Assembly: GCA_003133505.1 (NCBI GenBank)
Contig: PKXT01000347.1
Span: 1-6,864 of the forward strand
DNA length: 6,864 bases
Reading direction: 5' to 3'
Source of the DNA: Acidobacteriota bacterium
GTDB taxonomy: Bacteria > Acidobacteriota > Terriglobia > Acidiferrales > UBA7541
Positions 1 through 5,529 of the stretch are shown here, in pieces. Under the pieces are notes generated by a model, which saw only the letters and a program-made list of their open reading frames with translations, did not search any database and was not told the origin of the DNA. Every line of letters starts with the position of its first letter. Position 1 is the first letter of the stretch. The position numbers and the translations under genes were made by a program.

Positions 1-883
1 GCAATCCCTCGCCCAGGAGGCCCTTAATCGTGACGAAGTATAAATCCTCCAGGTCGGGCGAAACAGGCTCGAATTGCGGCCCCGGTTGGTGATCGCCCAG
101 CAGACGAACAAGATTTCGTCCGGCAAAGAGACGCACCGAAATCACGTCCAGGCGCTCCCGATAGGCAGTCACTTCGGCCTGTGGAACAATGCGCTGCCAC
201 ACCCGGCCATTCAGTTGCTCCACCAACGCGGTAGGCTCGCCTGTCACCAGCACACGGCCACCGTGAAGAATGGCCATCGCGCGGCAAAGATCGCTCACGT
301 CCGAAACAATGTGGGTCGAAAGGATCACAATAATGTTTTCACCGATCGCGCTGAGGAGGTTGTGAAAGCGGACGCGCTCCTCGGGATCGAGGCCAGCGGT
401 GGGTTCATCCACGATGATGAGCCGCGGATTGCCGATCAGCGCCTGCGCGATTCCGAACCGCTGCTTCATCCCGCCTGAAAAGCTGCCCAAAGGCTGGTGG
501 CGGTATTCGTAAAGATTGGTTTGCCGCAGCAACGCCTGCACCAAATCACGCCTTTCGCTCGCATTGGCGATTCCCTTTAACGCGGCGAAATGTGACAGCA
601 GATCCTCCGCGCGGACTTTGGGATACAAGCCGAATTCCTGGGGCAGATAGCCGAGCGTCCGGCGAACGTCGCCTTTTTGCGTCAATACATTGATATCGCC
701 GAGGTAGGCGCTCCCACTATCAGCTTCCTGCAACGTGGCCAGCGTGCGCATCAGCGTGGATTTGCCAGCGCCGTTGGGCCCGAGCAGGCCAAACATTCCC
801 TCGCGTATCGTCAGCGAAACGTCAGCGAGCGCCCTCGTGCCGTTCGGATACTGCTTGGAAAGACTTTCGATGCGCAATTCCAT
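1..883 (-). CDS. ABC transporter ATP-binding protein, CcmA/ABC-2 exporter type (3' end cut by window edge)
   Basis: This is the cytoplasmic ATPase subunit that would power a membrane permease, probably an ABC-2 type exporter; the substrate cannot be told from the sequence. The ATG lies at 883-881 (minus strand) behind a GGGAGGGG ribosome site at 894-887. Reading from it gives 294 residues with no stop before the window edge. All nucleotide-binding motifs are present: Walker A GPNGAGKST (35-43), Q-loop glutamine Q82 in YLPQEFG, signature FSGGMKQR (135-142), Walker B LIIVDEP (155-161), D-loop AGLDP (163-167) and switch histidine H191 in LSTH. After about residue 210 comes a short C-terminal extension ending in PDLEDLYFVTIKG, which resembles the end of this family, so only a few residues are probably missing. 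A permease gene would be expected just beyond the left edge. The gene is divergent from the cytochrome genes. The family call is very firm, the exporter class is inference. Confidence 0.95.
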   Translation of the reverse strand, partial: MELRIESLSKQYPNGTRALADVSLTIREGMFGLLGPNGAGKSTLMRTLATLQEADSGSAYLGDINVLTQKGDVRRTLGYLPQEFGLYPKVRAEDLLSHFAALKGIANASERRDLVQALLRQTNLYEYRHQPLGSFSGGMKQRFGIAQALIGNPRLIIVDEPTAGLDPEERVRFHNLLSAIGENIIVILSTHIVSDVSDLCRAMAILHGGRVLVTGEPTALVEQLNGRVWQRIVPQAEVTAYRERLDVISVRLFAGRNLVRLLGDHQPGPQFEPVSPDLEDLYFVTIKGLLGEGL

Positions 884-967
884 CAACCCCTCCCGCGACC
901 TGCCACCAACCTATCTATCCTACGCAATAAGCGAGCATTCCGTTTCATATTTTTCTTGAGGCTTCCC

Positions 968-982
968 GTTTGGCGGCCAAAC
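968..982. promoter_or_regulatory. Palindrome GTTTGGC-G-GCCAAAC, possible operator
   Basis: Two perfect 7-base arms flank a single central base. It sits about 85 bases upstream of the ABC start codon, in the shared upstream region. A perfect 7+1+7 palindrome is expected less than once in 50 intergenic regions of this size by a simple base-frequency estimate. The symmetry suggests binding of a dimeric regulator, but no regulator is identified. The stem could also form a tight hairpin in RNA, although a one-base loop is too small without opening base pairs. Confidence 0.35.
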
Positions 983-1068
983 AACTGGTTACCCTTCCTA
1001 TTAAACCCGATGTGCGCATTTACGATGGCCACCGTTTGAAGAAAACTTTGCATTGAGGAGACATCGTG

Positions 1069-1098
1069 TTGACAAGTCGGCGCGCCAGGTTCGCTAAG
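1069..1098 (+). promoter_or_regulatory. Possible sigma-70-type promoter for the cytochrome genes
   Basis: A perfect TTGACA -35 hexamer lies at 1069-1074. The best -10 partner is GCTAAG at 1093-1098, with an 18-base spacer, and it matches only three of six consensus positions. The pair points toward the haem-protein remnant and cytochrome operon, and no better candidate was found between 884 and 1181. The weak -10 keeps confidence low. Confidence 0.25.
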
Positions 1099-1181
1099 CT
1101 GCGGATGTTGACGCATCTCCCAGCCGTACTGCCGGTGACCTAGTGGGCTGGATTTACTAAGAAACGGAGAGAAAGAGAAAC

Positions 1182-1405
1182 ATGGAGATACAGAAATCGT
1201 GTGGTTTGCTAGCGCTCCTAACCCCGGCCGGCTTGGCTATTTGGCTATAGGGATTACCGCTGGTTGGTCGGCCAAACCGGCCGATGCCGTCCCCAGCTAT
1301 AGCCGTCAAACGGGTTTGCCGTGCAGCAGTGGTCACACCAGCCCGCTCTCAATTCATTTCACGAAGAGTATGAGACTTAGATCAGAGAACAGGAGCCGAT
1401 TATGA
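1182..1405 (+). pseudogene. Decayed 5' remnant of a secreted c-type-haem protein gene (RQTGLPC-type)
   Basis: An ATG at 1182, behind the purine-rich stretch AGAAACGGAGAGAAAGAG, opens a frame whose 22 residues (MEIQKSCGLLALLTPAG...) look like a signal peptide, then stops at TAG 1248-1250. The next frame over continues the expected protein: GITAGWSAKPADAVPS, then YSRQTGLPCSSGHTSP. In the family as I remember it, mature N-termini read like SRQTGLPCSSCHTTFPELTPFGRxFKL. The following residues, IHFTKSMRL, still fit that pattern (F, basic, basic, L). Three defects are visible: a frameshift near 1240-1250; a CxxCH haem site changed to CSSGH, where TGT to GGT is a single base change; and loss of the rest of the gene, since the second frame ends at 1405, overlapping the start of the next gene. 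The remnant lies in operon-leader position. Homology is by pattern, not alignment; a sequencing error could explain the shift but not all three defects. Confidence 0.6.
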
Positions 1406-1746
1406 AGAGTTGGACTTATACCGCTGTCGCATTCGCGCAATTATTCTTACTCACGATGTGCGTAGCTCAGGCGCAGGCGGGTGGCGCGAAAAATCAAGGT
1501 GAATCGCTCTTCAAGGCAAATTGCATCCTTTGCCATGGTGAAGATGGAACAGGAAACACCCCGGCAGGGACAGCTCTTGGCGCTCACAATCTGACTTCGC
1601 CCGAATTTGCCAAAAAAACAGATGCCGAGCTGATCCACACGATCTCAAATGGCAAGGAGAAGATGCCGTCGTTCGGGAAGAAGCTCAGTGATATGGAGAT
1701 TCAAGCTCTGGTTGCATATATCCGTGAGATAGAGAATAAGCATTAG
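1402..1746 (+). CDS. Small periplasmic class I monohaem cytochrome c
   Basis: The 114-residue product is an electron carrier of the periplasm. It starts with a Sec signal peptide (K2, hydrophobic 8-22, probable cleavage after AQA at about 26). C20 is not in a good lipobox, since M19 precedes it. The mature part of about 88 residues carries one haem site, CILCH (41-45), with H45 as axial ligand and M88 in KMPSF as the likely second ligand. The final helix is typical of class I cytochromes (DMEIQALVAYIREI). It belongs to the cytochrome_CBB3/c6-like group. AGGAG at 1391-1395 is six bases before the ATG. Only 12 bases separate its stop from the Rieske gene, so the two are almost certainly cotranscribed. 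It probably accepts electrons from the Rieske/cytochrome b complex encoded next to it and passes them to a terminal oxidase; the partner oxidase is not in this window. Domain call firm, partner inferred. Confidence 0.93.
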   Translation: MKSWTYTAVAFAQLFLLTMCVAQAQAGGAKNQGESLFKANCILCHGEDGTGNTPAGTALGAHNLTSPEFAKKTDAELIHTISNGKEKMPSFGKKLSDMEIQALVAYIREIENKH

Positions 1747-1758
1747 GGAGGAGCCATT

Positions 1759-2322
1759 ATGTTTCTGGATGAAGTTCGTGTAATCGAATTGCCTTGTAGC
1801 ACCACTGGAGTTTTCCGGGACGAACGGGAAACAGGGCGCAGGTCATTTCTGGGCCTGCTGGCCGGCGTCGGTGCCGCGGCGGTAGCAGCCGTCATATCTC
1901 TGCCATTCCTTCGGTACATGGTTTATCCGTTGCACGAAGAAGCATCCCGGGGGCAATGGTTTGACCTGGGGCCTCTGGACCAGTTCGCAAGTACGGCCGG
2001 ACCAACTCGAAAGCTGGTGAATATTCAGCGCCTGGACGGCTGGCAGCAGACAGTATCGCAGCAGGCGGTTTATGTCACCCATGATGCTGAGGGCTCTTTA
2101 TCCGTCCTGTCGTCTGTATGCCCGCACTTGGGTTGTTCCGTTGCATGGAAGCCGGAGACCGCCCAATTCGTATGTCCGTGTCACGGCGGCTGCTTTGCGG
2201 CAGATGGCGCTCGTGTCTCGGGGCCTCCGCCGACCGGTATGAGTGTTTTGCCCGCAAAGGCCGAAGGCGCGCGCCTGATGGTCAGCTACTCCCCTGTCGC
2301 TGGCCGAAGCAAGGTTGCCTGA
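1759..2322 (+). CDS. Rieske [2Fe-2S] protein of a cytochrome bc-type complex
   Basis: The 187-residue product transfers an electron from quinol at the Qo site of cytochrome b to a haem c. Its layout is classical: a cytoplasmic N-terminus; a twin-arginine signal-anchor (GRRSFLGLLAG, R27-R28) followed by a transmembrane helix at about 31-51; then a periplasmic Rieske domain. Box I is CPHLGC (121-126) and box II CPCHGG (139-144). C121, H123, C139 and H142 are the cluster ligands, and C126 and C141 form the usual disulfide. An extra cysteine (C145) follows box II directly, and another, C13, lies in the cytoplasmic tail. GPPPTGMSVLP (around 180) matches the proline-rich loop that covers the cluster. 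GGAGGAG at 1747-1753 sits five bases before the ATG. The gene lies between the cytochrome c and cytochrome b genes, which fixes its role as the quinol oxidoreductase subunit (named petA, petC or qcrA in different lineages) rather than a dioxygenase ferredoxin. Confidence 0.95.
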   Translation: MFLDEVRVIELPCSTTGVFRDERETGRRSFLGLLAGVGAAAVAAVISLPFLRYMVYPLHEEASRGQWFDLGPLDQFASTAGPTRKLVNIQRLDGWQQTVSQQAVYVTHDAEGSLSVLSSVCPHLGCSVAWKPETAQFVCPCHGGCFAADGARVSGPPPTGMSVLPAKAEGARLMVSYSPVAGRSKVA

Positions 2323-2345
2323 GAGCATCCAGACTGAATTCTCGC

Positions 2346-3785
2346 ATGACTTCGTTCACAAAACCTGATGGAACTCTTTCAAGCTTGGGGCGCTGGCTGG
2401 AACAGCGCACCGGGGTGCTCTCCTTTTTCCGGAGCGTAATTGATGAGTCAATTCCCGGTGGGCCGCGCTGGGCTTATGTTTTTGGCTCGGGTCTGCTTTT
2501 TCTGGTTGCGACCCAATTCATTACTGGCGTTGCTCTTGCGCTCTACTACGTTCCATCCACGAACTCGGCGCACACTACCGTAGCCTACATTACCAAACAG
2601 GTGTGGAGCGGCTCATTTATCCGCAGCGTCCATTCGTACGGCTCTCAAATGATTGTAGTGGTGCTTTTTTTGCACCTGGCTCAGACATTTCTCTTCGGTG
2701 CATTCAAAGGCCGCCGCGAAATCCTCTGGCTCTCCGGCGTGTGCTTGTTCCTTCTCATGTTGGGCATGGCCTTCACCGGTTATTTGTTGCCTTGGGACCA
2801 GCGGGCCTATTTCGCAACTGCCGTCGGGACCAATGTGATGGGTGAAGTGCCTGTCGTGGGAGTCTTCCTCAAACGGCTGCTGCGGGGCGGCGACGAAATG
2901 GGGACGCTGACTCTTTCCCGCTTCTACGTCCTTCATATCATCGTGATTCCCTTTGGCATTGCCGCTTTCATTGCGCTGCATCTGTTCCTGTTTCGCAAGG
3001 CTGGTCCCGCTGGTCCGCCAGAACCAGTCCCGCGTCTTTCCGCACGTCCTTTTTATCCGCGCCAGTTCGCGATGGATGCCGGCTTTGCTGGAATACTCAT
3101 GCTGATTCTGATCGCGCTGGCGCACTTCGCGCCCGTCCCTCTGGGTCCGGAAGTGGATCGCTCAAGCGCGGCGTATATCCCGCGCCCGGAGTGGTATTTC
3201 CTGCCACTGTTTCAGTGGCTGAAATACTGGGCAGGCTCTCGCGCCATAATTGGTATTGTCGTGATTCCTACGATTGTTTTTGCGCTTTTTGCTCTGGTGC
3301 CGTTCGTGGACCGCGGTTCCGAGCGTCGTCCCCGGCGTCGTCTGCTTTCCACCAGTCTCTTCGCGTGCGTCATAGGATCGCTCTGCCTGCTCGGGTTTCT
3401 CAGTCGTCGCGATGACAGGAGCGATCGCAATGTTAGTGGTCAGCTTGCCTGGCAGAATGAAGAAGAGCGGAACTACATGCGGCAGCCGTTTGAGCCCACC
3501 TTTACGGATGTATTAGCGTCAGCGAAAGAACCGCCGTCGCCATTATTGCTTGCCGGGCAGGGCATCTTCCACACCAGCCAATGCGTTTTCTGCCACGGAG
3601 AGGGCGGAGTTGGCACGAAAGCTGCCCCACGACTGGCTGGGCTTGCCTCCAAGCTTTCTGTCGAACAGCTAAGCGCGTTGATCCGTCATCCGAATCCAAA
3701 AATGAAGGCGGGCGGCATGCCTGCATTTGCCGGCAGCGATGAAGATTTGCACACGCTCATCGCATACCTGCAAAGCCTTCAGTAA
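2346..3785 (+). CDS. Cytochrome b (b6 + subunit IV) fused to a C-terminal cytochrome c domain
   Basis: This 479-residue membrane protein is the core of a quinol:cytochrome c oxidoreductase. Residues 1-225 are b6-like: helices at about 45-69, 92-116, 126-148 and 194-215. Haem-ligand pairs are H96/H110 and H197/H212, the second pair with 14 residues between, as in b6 rather than mitochondrial cytochrome b. GYLLPWDQ (145-152) is the conserved Qo loop. Residues 240-353 are subunit IV-like: three helices (about 246-262, 300-320, 336-353) and PEWY at 281-284. A charged linker (354-395) leads to a haem c domain with CVFCH (413-417), H417 as ligand and probably M458 as the second. Seven helices put the haem c domain on the periplasmic side, as its function requires. 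No cysteine aligns with the b6 cysteine that binds haem c_i; V45 is at that place. The frame is open upstream to 2118, but that part overlaps the Rieske gene. The ATG at 2346, 23 bases after the Rieske stop, fits the family's N-terminus; no clear ribosome site precedes it, so translational coupling is likely. Confidence 0.95.
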   Translation: MTSFTKPDGTLSSLGRWLEQRTGVLSFFRSVIDESIPGGPRWAYVFGSGLLFLVATQFITGVALALYYVPSTNSAHTTVAYITKQVWSGSFIRSVHSYGSQMIVVVLFLHLAQTFLFGAFKGRREILWLSGVCLFLLMLGMAFTGYLLPWDQRAYFATAVGTNVMGEVPVVGVFLKRLLRGGDEMGTLTLSRFYVLHIIVIPFGIAAFIALHLFLFRKAGPAGPPEPVPRLSARPFYPRQFAMDAGFAGILMLILIALAHFAPVPLGPEVDRSSAAYIPRPEWYFLPLFQWLKYWAGSRAIIGIVVIPTIVFALFALVPFVDRGSERRPRRRLLSTSLFACVIGSLCLLGFLSRRDDRSDRNVSGQLAWQNEEERNYMRQPFEPTFTDVLASAKEPPSPLLLAGQGIFHTSQCVFCHGEGGVGTKAAPRLAGLASKLSVEQLSALIRHPNPKMKAGGMPAFAGSDEDLHTLIAYLQSLQ

Positions 3786-3830
3786 TTTCCGTGTCGCCCG
3801 CGCTATCGCTTTCTAGAACTGTTCTCAATC

Positions 3831-3888
3831 AGTAAACATTATGAAATCTCCGTGCGTTGCGGTGGGCGGGAGCCCTATCTTGTTTACT
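3831..3888. repeat. 8-base inverted repeat AGTAAACA ... TGTTTACT with 42-base spacing
   Basis: The two arms are exact reverse complements. The right arm extends into TTTACTAAG (3883-3891), which also occurs at 1153-1161, just before the haem-protein remnant. This could be a paired operator or a chance match: a simple estimate gives about half an 8-base inverted repeat expected in a region this size. Confidence 0.2.
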
Positions 3889-3979
3889 AAGCGTATGTTA
3901 AGCAATCCCGCCACCTTTCCATGCGCTGATTGGCATCCGCGCCCAATCGCTGGGGTACGTAACAGTTAATATTTTGTTG

Positions 3980-4008
3980 TTGAACTAACCATGCCGCTTT
4001 GCTACAGT
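3980..4008 (+). promoter_or_regulatory. Possible sigma-70-type promoter of the activator gene
   Basis: TTGAAC at 3980-3985 and TACAGT at 4003-4008 are separated by 17 bases, each with four of six consensus positions. They lie downstream of an AT-rich stretch and about 37 bases before the start codon. Orientation and spacing are right for the activator gene, but the hexamers are only average. Confidence 0.35.
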
Positions 4009-4028
4009 TCGTCTCCGTAGGACCGTCT

Positions 4029-4038
4029 GAGGGGGCGG
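4029..4038 (+). promoter_or_regulatory. Ribosome binding site that decides the activator start
   Basis: GAGGGGGCGG precedes two possible in-frame starts, TTG at 4039 and ATG at 4045. The TTG touches the purine run, leaving hardly any spacer, while the ATG is nine bases from the GGGGG core. The ATG is therefore preferred. Confidence 0.5.
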
Positions 4039-4044
4039 TTGGGA

Positions 4045-5457
4045 ATGATCAGCGAATGCGTTCATGTCTTTGTGTCTACAGCCGATCTGGAATTTGCCCA
4101 GATTATCGGCCGGGCGTTGGGTGCGGAATTTGAATTGCGCGCGGAGCGCCGGTCCAGCCCGGCCAATATCCGCGAGCACTCCAATTGGTGGGACATCGTT
4201 CTTCTGGACCTGCGAAAGCTGTCCACGGAGTCCAATGCGGATCGCATTCATCTGATGGATGAAATCAAGCAGATGGATTTCGCGATTCCCACTATCGCAT
4301 TGCTCGATAATGATGACGAGGGATCGGTACGCCAGGTCTTCGAAAAGGGCGCCTATGATACGGTGGCCTGTCCCCCCAATATCGCCGAGCTTCGTTTAGT
4401 GCTCCGGCGTGCGCATCGTTTTCATCAAGTGGAAAAAGAGTTGCGGGAGTTGCGATCCAAGGGCAAGTCCGGCAGCATGAATAGCAATTTCATTGTTTCC
4501 ACGGATTCCATGCAGCAGGTGCTGGCGTTCACGCGAAAAATTGCGCCTTGCGATGTGAGCGTGCTGGTCACTGGAGAAACCGGCACCGGCAAGGAATTGC
4601 TGGCCCGCGAAATCCACAATCTTAGCCCGCGTGCGTCGGGACCCTTCGTGGCCTTTTCCTGTGCCAACATGCCTGAAACCCTGGTTGAAGACGAGCTATT
4701 CGGCCATGAGAAAGGAGCCTTCACCGGAGCGGCGGGCATGCGCCGGGGCCGCATCGAAATGGCCGATCAGGGAACTCTTTTCCTGGACGAAATCGGCGAC
4801 CTGGAATTGGGTTTGCAAGCCAAACTCCTGCGCGTGTTGCAGGAACGATCCTTCGAGCGACTGGGCAGTAACGCTCCGGTGAAAGTTAACTTTCGGCTGG
4901 TCTGCGCGACCCACCGGAACCTCCAGGAAATGGTGGACCAGGGGAAATTTCGCACCGACTTGTATTACCGTTTGAACGTCGTCCAGGTTCATCTCCCACC
5001 GTTGCGCGTGCGCAGGGAGGGCATTCCCTTGCTGGCCAGCCATTTCATGACCCGGTTTTCTCGCCTCTTCAATAAGGATGTAAAGCGATTTTCGTCCACG
5101 GCCTTGCGCGCTCTGGAGGAGTACAAGTGGCCGGGCAACGTCCGCGAGCTGCGCAACGCCATCGAGCGCGCTGTCGTCCTGTGCGGAGAGGGCCAGATCC
5201 AGTCCCGCCACCTCCCGCCAGGCTTCGGAACCAGGCTCATCCGTGCCGTCGCCGAGTTGCCTCCCAACGCCATCCAGCTCGAAGTGGGCGCCACGGTCGA
5301 CGACGCCGAGCGCATGCTCATCTTCAAGACCCTCGAATCCACCCACAACAACAAGACCCGCGCCGCCGAGATCCTCGGCATCAGCCTCAAGACGTTGCAC
5401 AACAAGCTTCGCGAATACGGAAGTACCGCCGCAACCGCCGGGGCTCTGGAAGAATAA
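4045..5457 (+). CDS. NtrC-family sigma-54-dependent activator with degenerate receiver domain
   Basis: The 470-residue cytoplasmic protein activates transcription by sigma-54 RNA polymerase through ATP hydrolysis. Residues 1-125 have a CheY-like receiver pattern with D55 (VLLDL) at the phospho-acceptor position. However, the acidic pair after strand 1 is replaced by S11-T12, the strand 4 Thr/Ser site by leucine (IALLDND, 84-90), and the strand 5 lysine by C109 (VACPP). The AAA+ domain (about 148-385) is intact: Walker A GETGTGKE (177-184), sigma-54 contact loop GAFTGA (224-229), Walker B LFLDEI (245-250), arginine-finger region FRTDLYYRLNV (302-312), and WPGNVREL (362-369). A Fis-type helix-turn-helix (about 420-459, AAEILGISLKTLHNKLREYG) ends it. 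The AAA+ domain should therefore be active, but classical phosphorylation control is doubtful. The kinase gene follows 72 bases downstream. Codon use changes sharply near 5119. The target promoters are unknown; none with -24/-12 elements was seen in the intergenic regions of the window. Confidence 0.95.
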   Translation: MISECVHVFVSTADLEFAQIIGRALGAEFELRAERRSSPANIREHSNWWDIVLLDLRKLSTESNADRIHLMDEIKQMDFAIPTIALLDNDDEGSVRQVFEKGAYDTVACPPNIAELRLVLRRAHRFHQVEKELRELRSKGKSGSMNSNFIVSTDSMQQVLAFTRKIAPCDVSVLVTGETGTGKELLAREIHNLSPRASGPFVAFSCANMPETLVEDELFGHEKGAFTGAAGMRRGRIEMADQGTLFLDEIGDLELGLQAKLLRVLQERSFERLGSNAPVKVNFRLVCATHRNLQEMVDQGKFRTDLYYRLNVVQVHLPPLRVRREGIPLLASHFMTRFSRLFNKDVKRFSSTALRALEEYKWPGNVRELRNAIERAVVLCGEGQIQSRHLPPGFGTRLIRAVAELPPNAIQLEVGATVDDAERMLIFKTLESTHNNKTRAAEILGISLKTLHNKLREYGSTAATAGALEE

Positions 5458-5529
5458 GGTGGTAAGCGAGGAGCAATCTTTGTATCCTCCCTTTACCGAT
5501 CCTTAAGCGTTGAGCGCGGCCCCCCGACC

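Larger units (their letters stand above)
884..1181. other. Divergent intergenic region between ABC gene and cytochrome genes
   Basis: About 300 bases separate the leftward ABC gene from the rightward haem-protein genes. I see no convincing protein gene here. The region holds a 15-bp palindrome (968-982), a possible rightward promoter (from 1069), and a 25-codon GTG-started reading frame at 1066-1143 behind a GAGGAG sequence, which I do not call as a gene. It should contain the promoters for both directions. No strong leftward -35/-10 pair could be picked out for the ABC gene, and no sigma-54 type -24/-12 element was found in either direction. Confidence 0.6.
3786..4044. other. Intergenic region between cytochrome operon and sigma-54 activator
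   Basis: These 259 bases contain no supported gene and are more AT-rich than the flanks, particularly at 3955-3990. I found no clear rho-independent terminator (stem plus T-run) after the cytochrome b stop. An 8-base inverted repeat (arms 3831-3838 and 3881-3888), a candidate promoter (3980-4008) and a ribosome site (4029-4038) are the only structures I could pick out. Confidence 0.6.

Noticed and set aside
74..478. A 134-codon plus-strand frame opposite the ABC gene
   Set aside because: The minus strand carries every ABC ATPase motif in order; the plus-strand frame has no domain pattern.
1014..1031. Minus-strand -24/-12-like sequence TGGCCATCGTAAATGC for a sigma-54 promoter of the ABC gene
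   Set aside because: The GG and GC are separated by 11 bases rather than the required 10, and the flanking bases fit poorly.
2118..2345. Upstream extension of the cytochrome b frame
   Set aside because: It overlaps the Rieske Fe-S domain in another frame, its translation is Arg/Cys-rich without family resemblance, and the ATG at 2346 gives the expected b6 N-terminus.
3928..3948. TGGCATCCGCGCCCAATCGC as a sigma-54 promoter before the activator
   Set aside because: There is no GC ten bases after the GG, so the -12 element is absent.
4696..5400. A 234-codon minus-strand frame inside the activator gene
   Set aside because: It lies opposite the well-supported AAA+ and Fis domains and has no recognisable domain; an antisense shadow.
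5466..5506. GCGAGGAG followed by a TTG-started short frame between activator and kinase
   Set aside because: It encodes only eight codons before TAA and has no support beyond the purine run.
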